DNA of 64,000 nt, from the NCBI RefSeq assembly GCF_020623625.1, contig NC_060202.1, positions 1,301,001 through 1,365,000 on the forward strand, given 5' to 3'. The notes under the pieces are model-generated. The model ran no database searches. It was not told where the DNA came from and saw only the letters and a program-made list of their open reading frames with translations. This document shows positions 49,861 through 58,613 of the stretch, piece after piece. Origin of the DNA: Saccharomycodes ludwigii (taxonomy: Eukaryota > Ascomycota > Saccharomycetes > Saccharomycodales > Saccharomycodaceae). The translations under genes and the position numbers were made by a program. Every line of letters starts with the position of its first letter. Position 1 is the first letter of the stretch.

Positions 49861-50514
49861 TTATAGAGCATAATATCTATCACCAAAATCACCAAGTCCT
49901 GGAATCAAATATTTCTTTTCATCCAAACCTTTATCAATAGCGCCAGTGACGATTTTAACATTTGGATAAGCGGAATGATAGGCATCGATACCTTCTTTGC
50001 TACAAATTAAATTCAAGAAAAAGATTCTTTCTTCCTTAACCCCTCTGTTCAACAAAACATCAGTGGCCATTATAGCACTACCCCCTGTGGCCAACATGGG
50101 ATCTAACAAAAATACATACCTGTTGGCAATATCATCAGGTAATTTTTCGTAGAATAATTTTGGTTTAGCAGTTTCTTCATCTCTTTGGATTAAAATTTTT
50201 CCAATACGAACACTTCTGCAACAATCTCTTAAACCTTGTTCCATACTTTCACCAGCTCTAATAATACTAACACCGCATATTTTGCCTAAAAATGAAACAC
50301 CTTGGAAAACTTGGTTTGTCTCGGTACTAACAGTCAATGGTGCTACTGGCAAATGGTTTAAACCCTCTTCAACCAACAATCGAATGATTCTATCGGAGTA
50401 AAATATAAAATCTGGTCTCTTGGTGAGTCTATCTCTGATTATAGTATATAAACCCAACAATTGATTGGTTTGTGGTAATAATACGACATTTCTGAAAGGC
50501 TCTGTGGTAGTCAT
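49861..50514 (-). CDS. FUR1: Uracil phosphoribosyltransferase
   Basis: This 217-residue enzyme (216 in S. cerevisiae) converts uracil and PRPP to UMP in pyrimidine salvage and is the activation step for 5-fluorouracil. The PRPP-binding loop DPMLATGGSA and the C-terminal uracil-binding segment PGLGDFGDRYYAL are intact, as is RAGESMEQGLR. The protein is cytosolic, with no targeting signal. It is convergent with ARP1 and tail-linked as YHR128W and YHR129C are in S. cerevisiae. Confidence 0.98.
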   Translation of the reverse strand: MTTTEPFRNVVLLPQTNQLLGLYTIIRDRLTKRPDFIFYSDRIIRLLVEEGLNHLPVAPLTVSTETNQVFQGVSFLGKICGVSIIRAGESMEQGLRDCCRSVRIGKILIQRDEETAKPKLFYEKLPDDIANRYVFLLDPMLATGGSAIMATDVLLNRGVKEERIFFLNLICSKEGIDAYHSAYPNVKIVTGAIDKGLDEKKYLIPGLGDFGDRYYAL

Positions 50515-50944
50515 TTTTCTTTTTTTTTTCCCTGAGGTTATACTTGTTTTTATTTTTTTTTGTTATTGGATGCTATTGATGAGATCTTAACTAAAACACA
50601 AGGAAACAAGAAAAGAAAAGAAAAAAGGAAAATTGAATGTTTTTTTTTTTTTTTTTATATCTTTTTTGATGAATGATTGCATTTATATATGTTGTATCTC
50701 TTTAATTTTTTGTTTTTTTTTTTTTTTCAATGTTTTTTTTTTTTCTTTTTTCTTTTTTTTAATTCTTATGGAAAAAATCAAACAGACGGAATCCGCCGGA
50801 GATGATTACTTTGAAAAATATCTTTACGATAAAGAAGCATAAGCGATTGTAACTTAACACTTTTATTAAACCATACATAAAAGATTATAAACTGGTTTAT
50901 TTGTTTATTTTATTATACAAATTTGCGTAGTTCCGTTACTGATT
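50515..50944. other. Intergenic, FUR1 promoter to LSM7 3' end
   Basis: This 430-bp stretch is full of T-runs (for example 50640-50656, 50711-50727 and 50733-50745). Apart from the candidate micro-ORF at 50768-50842, I see nothing else in it. Confidence 0.55.
50768..50842 (+). CDS. Candidate 24-residue micro-ORF beside LSM7
   Basis: An ATG at 50768 opens a 24-codon frame (MEKIKQTESAGDDYFEKYLY and four more residues). Its base composition is clearly less AT-biased than the surrounding T-runs and the peptide is balanced and acidic, unlike frames made from homopolymers. It lies on the plus strand between FUR1 and LSM7 and converges on LSM7, which is the position and orientation I expect for the small S. 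cerevisiae ORF YNL146C-A (64 residues). I cannot recall that sequence, so homology is untested. The frame is open upstream to 50633, but that part is poly-Phe. A 5' exon is not evident. Confidence 0.3.
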   Translation: MEKIKQTESAGDDYFEKYLYDKEA

Positions 50945-51283
50945 TCACTTTTCTGATTCTTGTTTTTGTTGCATATAGTTCGGACTGATCATTATCAACA
51001 AAGTACCTCTTAAAACACAAAAGCCCAGTTTTCTTTTACCTACTAATAAAGTAGAATCCAATTCATCCCCTATATATTCTATAGCATCATCTAGTACCAT
51101 GTTCATCAACTGATCATATCCTTTTAAAGTACCTGTTACAACTCTGTTATCAGTCAATTGCACGCGGATGCTTTGATATTTGTATTGGGCTAGATCCATA
51201 ATAGCATCCCTTTTAGGTCCCTGGAATTTCTTCCTCTGGTTATTATTACTGTAATTATTAGTTTGATTATCACCAGGATTCAT
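50945..51283 (-). CDS. LSM7: U6 snRNP / mRNA decay protein Lsm7
   Basis: This 112-residue protein (115 in S. cerevisiae YNL147W) is a subunit of the Lsm1-7 ring in cytoplasmic mRNA decay and the Lsm2-8 ring on U6 snRNA. The Sm1 motif (YKYQSIRVQLTDNRVVTGTLKGYDQLMNMVLDDAIEY) and the Sm2 motif (GFCVLRGTLLIMISP) are both complete. The N-terminal 25 residues are Asn/Gln-rich, as in yeast. It is divergent from ALF1, as in S. cerevisiae (YNL147W-YNL148C). Confidence 0.96.
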   Translation of the reverse strand: MNPGDNQTNNYSNNNQRKKFQGPKRDAIMDLAQYKYQSIRVQLTDNRVVTGTLKGYDQLMNMVLDDAIEYIGDELDSTLLVGKRKLGFCVLRGTLLIMISPNYMQQKQESEK

Positions 51284-51776
51284 TATTCTTCCTTTTATTT
51301 TTTTTTTCTTTTTTTTTTTCTTTCTCTATTTTCTTATTATTATTATTGTAAATTTGTTAGCAATGGATAAGCTTATCTTTTATTTATTTATTTTTAATTT
51401 TAATCTTTGTCTTTAAGCAGCAAGAAAGGTTGAAACATGAAAGAGCTTAAAATTGTTTCCAAATAGTACAATGATAAAAGTTTATTTATTTTGTTAATTT
51501 ATTTTTTTTTATTTTTTTTAATTTTTTTTAATTTTTTTTAATTTTTTTTAATTTTTTTTAATTTTTTTTTAACTTTTTTTAATTTTCCATAATTAAATTT
51601 GTCCTTTGATATTTCGGACTTCACATTGCTTTACTTTTTGTTCAAAAAAATAAAAAAAAAAAAAAACGTAATTTGATTAATTTGTAAATTTAAGTTTATT
51701 TAATTGCTAAAAACTCCGTTTTATTTTTATTTTACTGCCAAAGTCATAGCGATATATATATAACTAATCATCAATA
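51284..51776. other. Intergenic, divergent LSM7 / ALF1 promoters
   Basis: This 493-bp divergent promoter is dominated by a 90-bp array of T-tracts repeated exactly every 10 bp (51501-51590), plus an A-run near 51653-51665 and short TA repeats near ALF1. No gene is seen. Confidence 0.65.
51501..51590. repeat. 10-bp phased T-tract array (bent DNA candidate)
   Basis: The unit atttttttta is repeated about seven times without change of register, then decays. A/T-tracts at one helical turn spacing add up to intrinsic curvature. Confidence 0.9.
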
Positions 51777-52496
51777 ATGCTTGATAATAAGAATAATCCA
51801 AATATCCAAATAACCTCGGCATTAGCTAATTTTGAAATATCAAAAAAAAAATTACAAACATGGATCACTAATGGCACAATACCATTGTTTAATGAATTTT
51901 ATGTTAAAACAGGCATCGAACCTTCAAATATGGTCATTGAATTTTATAATCAGGGGCTCAAAACTAAAGAAATAACATTGGCTAGCGATCTCAATAATAC
52001 AATCGATGCGTCTATAATTCATCATATTACAAAAGTAAAAGTTTTAGATAACAATCCAAAATCTACATTTAATGTATTGGTACAACAGGGCAACGTAGAT
52101 GATGATCAACTTTATCAATTAGATGATTCTGTTTACAAAAAAAGAACAGATTCTGTTTATATGTGGAAACAAAGTATGAAAGCAGAAATCGAATCAGCTA
52201 CTCGGCAGAGGATTGATTTATTGAAAAAAAACTTAAATAAAGGTTGCATTGTTCTAAAAGATGGTAGAAAAGGTATATTAAGATATGTTGGTTGCATTTC
52301 GGATACGGTTACAGGTGCTAATAATGATAGTGAGATTTGGTGTGGGGTAGAATTTTCTGAAGCTGTTGGTAAAAACAATGGATGTATAAATGGGCAAAGG
52401 TATTTTGGTCCAGTTAGTGAGAAACATGGTGGATTTTTCAAACCAACTTCGCTTGATCTTATAAATGACAACTTTGAAAATGATGATGAACTATAA
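51777..52496 (+). CDS. ALF1: Tubulin-folding cofactor B, Alf1
   Basis: This 239-residue protein (254 in S. cerevisiae YNL148C) binds alpha-tubulin and helps heterodimer assembly. The N-terminal part (about 1-100) is the ubiquitin-like domain. A helical linker follows, and the CAP-Gly domain (about 155-228) has GKNNG (usual form GKNDG) and the downstream GQRYF with GGFFKP. The protein ends in DDEL, an acidic-hydrophobic tail like those that CAP-Gly domains recognise. It is divergent from LSM7 and in tandem with PGA2 and RPC31, in the order of S. cerevisiae YNL148C-YNL151C. Confidence 0.94.
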   Translation: MLDNKNNPNIQITSALANFEISKKKLQTWITNGTIPLFNEFYVKTGIEPSNMVIEFYNQGLKTKEITLASDLNNTIDASIIHHITKVKVLDNNPKSTFNVLVQQGNVDDDQLYQLDDSVYKKRTDSVYMWKQSMKAEIESATRQRIDLLKKNLNKGCIVLKDGRKGILRYVGCISDTVTGANNDSEIWCGVEFSEAVGKNNGCINGQRYFGPVSEKHGGFFKPTSLDLINDNFENDDEL

Positions 52497-52829
52497 CTTT
52501 ATTTTTTTTTTTTTTTTTTGTATAATTTATAAATAAGACGATTCTGTAATACGAATAATAATTTTTAGAATATAAATATTTGATATCTCGGTATAACTAA
52601 AAGTTCTTATTTATCCTGTATCCGAAATAGCACGGACAATGCATATATATATATATATATATTTTTTTTTTGTAAATTTATTCATAGACACATACAAAAA
52701 ATGTATATTACATAATATAATAAACACTTAATAAGCTTAACTGACCTTTTCCATCTATAGAACAAAGATATTAGTTATATTTTACAGCTATTAACAACAC
52801 AATTGGAAAAATAACTGCACACATACATT
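52497..52829. other. Intergenic, ALF1-PGA2
   Basis: This 333-bp tandem spacer has a T-run right after ALF1 (52502-52519) and a (TA)n tract at about 52643-52662 followed by T9. These are likely 3'-end and promoter elements. No gene is seen. Confidence 0.6.
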
Positions 52830-53219
52830 ATGAACGCCATTTTTGATAAAGTTAGTAGTAACATTTATGACACATTCGCTGATATTGATGCTCGTAAGGG
52901 CTTGAGATTACTTGTTATTGTTTGCGGTTACATTGTTTTTAGAACCATTGCCCAAAGAGAGTTGACGAAAAAACAGTTGAAACAACAGAATGAAATTCGT
53001 GAAAAGGAACTACTCGAAAAAAGACAAGATAAATTGGTGGATGATCCCCTTAACGACGCTGTCACCAGTTCATTTGGTTTCGGTAAGAAAACAAGAAAAA
53101 GAGTTCAACATCAACAAAAGATTTTAGAAGAAAGGTTAGAGGCAAGATTAGAGGAAATGAAGAAATATCAAGGGAATAATAATGACGATGATGATATTGC
53201 AGATTTATTAGTTGAGTGA
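52830..53219 (+). CDS. PGA2: Pga2 ER protein
   Basis: This 129-residue protein has exactly the length of S. cerevisiae Pga2 (YNL149C), an essential ER/nuclear-envelope membrane protein needed for GPI-protein maturation and transport. A single hydrophobic segment (about 25-41, LRLLVIVCGYIVFRTIA) is followed by a long charged helix with RELTKKQLKQQ and the family motif SSFGFGKKTRKRVQ (about 85-98). The C-terminus is acidic (DDDDIADLLVE). It is in tandem between ALF1 and RPC31, as in yeast. Confidence 0.92.
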   Translation: MNAIFDKVSSNIYDTFADIDARKGLRLLVIVCGYIVFRTIAQRELTKKQLKQQNEIREKELLEKRQDKLVDDPLNDAVTSSFGFGKKTRKRVQHQQKILEERLEARLEEMKKYQGNNNDDDDIADLLVE

Positions 53220-53621
53220 AAGTAACTATCTCTTCGGTGATATGTATAATTTATAATAATAAGTTTGTCATTTATAGTACATTGCCATGTTAAATAGAAT
53301 ATTCTTACAATTTATGTTTTTTTTTTTTTATTTTTTTTTTTTTTCTTTTTCATTTCAAATGGCAAAAACAAAAAAAAAACAAAAAAAATTTCTTAACTTT
53401 TCTTTTTTTCTTTTTCTTTTTCTTTGTTTATTTATTCACGTCTTTATTCATCGTACATGAAATTATCAACTTACTCTTTATTTGATATAAATCACCCATT
53501 AATATTAGTTCAATCAACCTTTTTTCCCACATTTTTAATTGAAAATAAAAAAAAAAAAAAACTAATATTTAATTATAATAATTAAAACTTCTCCCAAAAC
53601 AATTATAAACATATACAGAAA
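53220..53621. other. Intergenic, PGA2-RPC31
   Basis: This 402-bp tandem spacer contains T-runs at 53319-53343, an A-run region near 53367-53387 and a (ctttt)n pyrimidine stretch near 53398-53425. No gene is seen. Confidence 0.55.
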
Positions 53622-54350
53622 ATGAGTTTTAGGAGAGGTGGTGGAGGCGGCTCTCGAGGATTTCAATCAAATTTACCATTTGGTCTGAGCTACAGTGATG
53701 TCGGGTCATATAAAAATCAAGAAATTCCAACAATACCGTTACCTGTCAACAATCCTATTACTAATTATGAAAAAGATATTAGTTTAAGCTACATAAATTT
53801 TCAAGAAACAATGAAAAACGGTCCCTTTCATACAGGTGATGTTCAACCCGAGTCAGAATTAGAGAGGCTACAACATGATGATGGGATAGAAAGATATAGC
53901 GATCGATATTTGAATAAAAATAAAAATATTAACAAATCCTGTGCTTCTATTAATGAACATCCTTTTCAACTAGAACTATTCCCTCAAGAATTGTATCCTG
54001 TAATGGGTATAAAAAATAAAAATAAAATACTTGCATTATCGAAACTAAAGTCTAAGGATGATATTTTTTTCAATAATGAAGAAGCTGCTAACATAGCAGG
54101 ACTGACTATGTTAGAAAAACTAAAAGAATTGGCTGAAGATGAAGATGAACTTAATAATAATAATAACAATAATGGTAATGGCAATAATCCAAAAATTAAT
54201 GGACAGGATGATATCGAGGAAGATGATGAAGACGACGACTTTGATGAAGACGACGATGAAAATGATGATTATAATGGTGAAAAATACTTTGATAATGGTG
54301 AAGATGATGATTATGGAGATGAAGATGATGGGGATGAACCTGCTTTTTAA
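53622..54350 (+). CDS. RPC31: RNA polymerase III subunit C31
   Basis: This 242-residue protein (251 in S. cerevisiae YNL151C) is part of the C31-C34-C82 subcomplex required for Pol III initiation. The Gly/Arg-rich N-terminus runs into SNLPFGLSYSDVG, then IPTIPLPVNNPITNYEK, NDGIERYSD-like (DDGIERYSDRYL) and LELFPQELYPVMGI, all matching yeast C31. The last 70 residues are an acidic Asp/Glu tail with an Asn run, ending in Ala-Phe as in yeast. It is in tandem after PGA2. Confidence 0.96.
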   Translation: MSFRRGGGGGSRGFQSNLPFGLSYSDVGSYKNQEIPTIPLPVNNPITNYEKDISLSYINFQETMKNGPFHTGDVQPESELERLQHDDGIERYSDRYLNKNKNINKSCASINEHPFQLELFPQELYPVMGIKNKNKILALSKLKSKDDIFFNNEEAANIAGLTMLEKLKELAEDEDELNNNNNNNGNGNNPKINGQDDIEEDDEDDDFDEDDDENDDYNGEKYFDNGEDDDYGDEDDGDEPAF

Positions 54351-55292
54351 GAACACTAATAGAAAGAAAGGAAAAAAAAAAAAAATTGTACAAACTTCTT
54401 TGAGCATGCAACGCATTTTTAATTCTGTAACGGTAAATATTATATACATGAAAAGAAAAAAAAAAAAAAAAGATACTGAGATAGCATACAGGTTATTCAT
54501 GTAGTTTAAAACAGGTGGAAGAGATTAAATCTCGTAGAGGTGAACAATAGATATCTGAGCTCACAATATTTTTAAATAAACTTTAAATTTATTGATGAGG
54601 AGTGGAGTAAGAGTAAAGATAAATACGGTGTGACGCTGTGGGTATGGGGGATGAACACTCTTGTTGAAAATGTTTCTTAACCAAAAACAATCATAAAATA
54701 TATTATAACTTTAATGGAAAATCAATTTCTAAACATCTTTAATGGGGGAGAGGAGTTGTCAATTAGTCAGATTAACCAGTAAGTAAATTATACAATCGAT
54801 TAAACTACTTATTATTCCCAGGAATCTCGCACAGATTATTTATAAAATACACATTTTTTTTTTATTTTTTTTATTATCAATAAGTACAGTATCAGTTATT
54901 TTGTGTAGGTATCTTGTGTCAAAAAGTTTATTTTATATTAAAACTAGTAGAGTATGTTTTGAATAATATTATGTACAATTGCACTATATATATCTTGGCA
55001 CGTTACTAATAATATATTAACAACCAATAATAATAACATACGGTAATTTTTGGCAATTTACATTATGACCCCTTGTTTCAATTAGAAAAAAAAAATATAT
55101 ATATATATATATATAACAAGCTTCATTTATTCCTTTTTTTTTTTTTAAGGGTATTTATCCCTTTTTAATGATGCTAAATAAACCAAATGCTAATTGAAAA
55201 TAGAAGAAAAAAAGTCTCTTCCTAATTATATATATATATACCTCTATCAACTAATAATAAAAAAATAAAAATAAAAAAAAAAGTAAGGAAAA
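54351..55292. other. Intergenic, RPC31-OYE
   Basis: This 942-bp tandem spacer has A-runs near 54371-54385 and 54457-54472 and (TA)n tracts at about 55096-55116 and 55228-55240. The middle (about 54500-54830) is less AT-rich and could hold promoter elements or a small RNA, but I cannot fold a recognised RNA from it. Confidence 0.5.
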
Positions 55293-56510
55293 ATGAACGT
55301 AGATTCAACTAGCAACCTAAGTTTTTTCCTACCAAAGCAACCTGAAATAGGTAAAATTAAAAATTGTGATGGTCAATCTCCACCAGTCTTCACTCCATTA
55401 AAAATTAGATCAATGTCACTAAATAATCGCTTGGGCATTTCACCCATGTGTGTGTATTCAAGTTCCATTGAGATTGATAACGTTGCCACTGAATTCCACA
55501 AAATCCATTATGGAAGCTTAGCGTCAAGGGCGCCAGGTTTAATTATAGTAGAATCGGTTGCCGTGGATCCAATTGGTCTCATTACTCCCAATGATCTAGG
55601 ACTATGGAATGAAAAACAGGCTACATCCCAGTTTAATCAAATAACCCAAGTATGCCATGCCTTTAACACAAAAGTTGGCGTTCAAATCAGTCATGCTGGT
55701 AGATTAGCTAGTAGTGCCCCGCCATATAAAAATTTTAGTTATAGTCTAAAAGAAACAGAAGGCGGTTGGCCAAGCAAAATCATTGCTCCAAGTGCTGCTT
55801 CGTTTGATCCACAAAACTTCCCAACACCCAAGAAAATGACAATCACAGAAGTCAAAGAAATGATTAAAAAGTTTGGCCATTCTGCTAGGTTAGCAGTAAA
55901 GGCTGGGTATGATTTTATCGAAATTCATGCAGCTCATGGTTATTTAATCAGTGAATTCCTTTCTCCTCTATGTAACACGAGAAATGAAAACGATGAATAT
56001 GGTGGAAATTGGGAAAATAGAATAAGATTTTTGATCGAAATTGTAGATGAAATACGTGAAAATATTCCAGTTGATATGCCATTATTTGTTCGTGTGTCTG
56101 CAAGTGAATATATGGAAGGTAAAGTTCCTGAATCCTGGACCATAAATGACACATGCAAATTATCTTTAGAATTATACAAACATGGTGTTGATGTTTTAGA
56201 TGTTTCTTCCGGTGGTATTGATAAAGACGGTGTTGCTCCTACCCCTAGTAAAGATACTATTTCTTCTCACCGTGCATTGCCACATGAATTTTTTTGTGAA
56301 AAAATTAGAGAGACCAGCAAGGAGCTAATTATAGCTTCACCAGGTAGAATTTTTACGGGACCAGAGGCCAATAGACTGGTTACACAAGGTATTGTAGATA
56401 TCCCATTAATTGGCAGAGCAGCTTTAAAAAATCCAGGTATCGTTTGGACAATGGCTGACGAGTTAAATGTTGAGTTAGAACAGGCGGTTGAATATGGTTG
56501 GCCATTTTAA
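55293..56510 (+). CDS. Class III Old Yellow Enzyme (YqjM-like ene-reductase)
   Basis: This 405-residue FMN-dependent NAD(P)H oxidoreductase should reduce activated C=C bonds. It belongs to the thermophilic-like class III rather than the classical yeast Oye2/Oye3 class. Evidence is the N-terminal PMCVYS motif (C53, Y55), where YqjM has its redox-tuning Cys, and IHAAHGYLISEFLSP with His212, His215 and Tyr217 spaced as in YqjM. Phosphate-binding residues appear near SPGRIFTG and GRAALKNP at the C-terminal end of the barrel. It has no targeting signal. I know of no S. cerevisiae orthologue of this class. It lies between RPC31 and INN1, which are nearly adjacent in S. cerevisiae. Confidence 0.9.
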   Translation: MNVDSTSNLSFFLPKQPEIGKIKNCDGQSPPVFTPLKIRSMSLNNRLGISPMCVYSSSIEIDNVATEFHKIHYGSLASRAPGLIIVESVAVDPIGLITPNDLGLWNEKQATSQFNQITQVCHAFNTKVGVQISHAGRLASSAPPYKNFSYSLKETEGGWPSKIIAPSAASFDPQNFPTPKKMTITEVKEMIKKFGHSARLAVKAGYDFIEIHAAHGYLISEFLSPLCNTRNENDEYGGNWENRIRFLIEIVDEIRENIPVDMPLFVRVSASEYMEGKVPESWTINDTCKLSLELYKHGVDVLDVSSGGIDKDGVAPTPSKDTISSHRALPHEFFCEKIRETSKELIIASPGRIFTGPEANRLVTQGIVDIPLIGRAALKNPGIVWTMADELNVELEQAVEYGWPF

Positions 56511-56632
56511 AAAAGAACATGTATATATATATATATAATTAAACTCTTTCTAATATGCTTACATAAAAATGTATATAGTCTATAAAACCCACTCATATAT
56601 ATATATATATATCGGTTAACTAGAATTAAATA
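56511..56632. terminator. Convergent OYE/INN1 3'-end region with two (TA)n elements
   Basis: The 122-bp gap holds two palindromic TA runs, at 56522-56537 near the OYE stop and at about 56596-56612 near the INN1 stop. Each can act as an efficiency element for the gene that ends beside it. Confidence 0.45.
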
Positions 56633-58012
56633 TTATCTAAATTGTGGAGGAGGTGGTCTTCTTCTGGGACTATTTGTATTATTCCTTGTAGGCGACTCAC
56701 TTTGTAATCTTCTGTAGGCATTCACCTCCGCTGTTACTTTCCTGTTTGGTGATAGTTTAAGCTGTTTTATCTCTGGTGACTTAATACTTGACCTTTCTGA
56801 TATATCCCTTGTTGGCGATATGCCATAATATCCTGATCTTCTTGATGGGGAAACAGAGGCTGAATAGGCATCAGCCATTGATCTCTCCGTAAATTTTCGA
56901 TCATGATTAATAGAAGAAGTAGAAGAAGCCCTACTTCTGGCCCTATTTATAATGTTGAATCTTTCATCTTCGTCATCACTATCATCCACATGATATGGTC
57001 GATACACACTACTATTAGTGTCGTCCCTAGCCCTTGCTACTCCGACAGCTTTTTCTAGTTCTTCAAAATTAACCTTCCCAGAAGACACAGCTGATCGACT
57101 CATTGAAGACTCTGCATCACTATTGGGATTTTTAAAACTAAACATTTTATCCTTAATCTCCTTTAACTTTGCAAACAAAGGCTCAGAAGTGGTGACAGTT
57201 GTATTTGTGCTACTTCCATTAGTACTAGAGGTATTTTTAAATTGATCCGGGCTGAATCTAACATTGCCATTATATTCCTTCCCATCTTCATGTTCAGCAT
57301 CATCCTCATCATCGCTATAGGTAAAGGGTGAAGTATTTTTTGATGGTATAACCGAGACCAATCTACCATTGTCCAAATATTTTGGACTAGTTTTATCTCG
57401 TACTAGACCAATTGATGGTTTAGGTGAGTGTGGTTCAACGTATCTACTTCCATGAACATATGGTTTTAAACGTGGGTTAGACATTGAAGCACATTCATCA
57501 TCGGTTGGCAAGGGCGGTAATTCTCTACTTGCCACTGATTGCTCAAATTTATCAATTTCATCTAAAATATTCTTTCCCGCTTTCCCATTCATTTCCTCTG
57601 GATCTTTTGGTTTAAAAGATAATTCAAGGTATATTTTCCCTGCAAATTCCGATCCGTTATAAATTTCAACCCATCTATCGTCACCGTCCTTTTCATCCGA
57701 GAAAATGGCAGTCGTAAAATCTAATGTTGTTTTTCCAATGGGTTTTGGTGCATCTTCGGTTTCATGGTAAACTTCTAAAGTCATCAACGGTTTAACGTCC
57801 GGTGTAATTTCAAACTCTGCCAAAAAATTCCAAGTTGGCGTTTGACCTCCTCTAAAACAAACTTTGGACCTGGCAGTCATATGGGCTATTCTTAGGATGA
57901 TAAAAGGTGATTGCTTGTCCAATTTTCGAACATTATTTAAATCCTTACCGCGATGAACAAATGCTATTAAAGTTCCATAAACTCCCACAAACGTATTATC
58001 AAAGGAAGACAT
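56633..58012 (-). CDS. INN1: C2-domain cytokinesis protein Inn1
   Basis: This 459-residue protein (409 in S. cerevisiae YNL152W) links the contracting actomyosin ring to primary septum synthesis by Chs2. The C2 domain occupies about 8-135, with LIAFVHRGKDLNNVRKLDKQ and FEITPDVKPLMTLEVYHETE. The remaining part is disordered and rich in Ser, Arg and Pro. Several Pro-based motifs are suited to the SH3 domains of Hof1 and Cyk3, including the last residues RRRPPPPQFR, and repeated Ser-Pro sites suggest kinase control. Orientation relative to RPC31 agrees with S. cerevisiae. Confidence 0.92.
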   Translation of the reverse strand: MSSFDNTFVGVYGTLIAFVHRGKDLNNVRKLDKQSPFIILRIAHMTARSKVCFRGGQTPTWNFLAEFEITPDVKPLMTLEVYHETEDAPKPIGKTTLDFTTAIFSDEKDGDDRWVEIYNGSEFAGKIYLELSFKPKDPEEMNGKAGKNILDEIDKFEQSVASRELPPLPTDDECASMSNPRLKPYVHGSRYVEPHSPKPSIGLVRDKTSPKYLDNGRLVSVIPSKNTSPFTYSDDEDDAEHEDGKEYNGNVRFSPDQFKNTSSTNGSSTNTTVTTSEPLFAKLKEIKDKMFSFKNPNSDAESSMSRSAVSSGKVNFEELEKAVGVARARDDTNSSVYRPYHVDDSDDEDERFNIINRARSRASSTSSINHDRKFTERSMADAYSASVSPSRRSGYYGISPTRDISERSSIKSPEIKQLKLSPNRKVTAEVNAYRRLQSESPTRNNTNSPRRRPPPPQFR

Positions 58013-58613
58013 TTTTCCCCCTTTCTATGTATGACGTGAGTGCTTTTTCTATGTCGTAATACACGATCACAAAATATGATATATTTTCTTATGAAAATAT
58101 TTTTTTTTTACATTGTAATCATTGTTCGTAAGATAGAGAAAACAGGACAAAAAAAAAAAAAAAAAAAAAATTAATCAGTGTATATACCATAACTTTACGG
58201 ATCTGGTCCTAATATATGACAATGTAACTCATTTATCATTGTTTATATTTTTTTCATTTTAGGAAAAAAAATTTTTTTTTTAAATAAAAAAGTTTATTCG
58301 GATATTTGAGTTGAAAAACAGCAACCCTAATACTCGGACTTCGGTTTTTCATAGTTATTTTTTGATTTAGATTGGATTAGATTTGGCGCAAACTTTAAAA
58401 ACAAAATTCAAATAATAAAAACTTGTAAGTTTAAACCTGTAGTACAAATTGGAAATACTAGCTAGACAAGTCGAAATCATGTTTTATAAACTATAATTTC
58501 GAAATCACATAGTACCATAAATAATTATAAAATTTTATTATCTCATAAAATATTTAATATAAAGGAAATTAGACAACAAAAGTATACGCACACACATACA
58601 TATATATATATAC
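58013..58613. other. Intergenic, INN1 promoter and THO2 3' end
   Basis: This 601-bp tandem spacer has an A-run at about 58151-58170, mixed A/T runs near 58263-58290 and a short TA repeat at 58600-58612 next to the THO2 stop. No gene is seen. Confidence 0.55.

Noticed and set aside
54500-54830. Less AT-rich segment after RPC31 as a small RNA gene
   Set aside because: A TTGATGA occurs, but there is no correctly spaced CTGA box and no stable fold that I can recognise.
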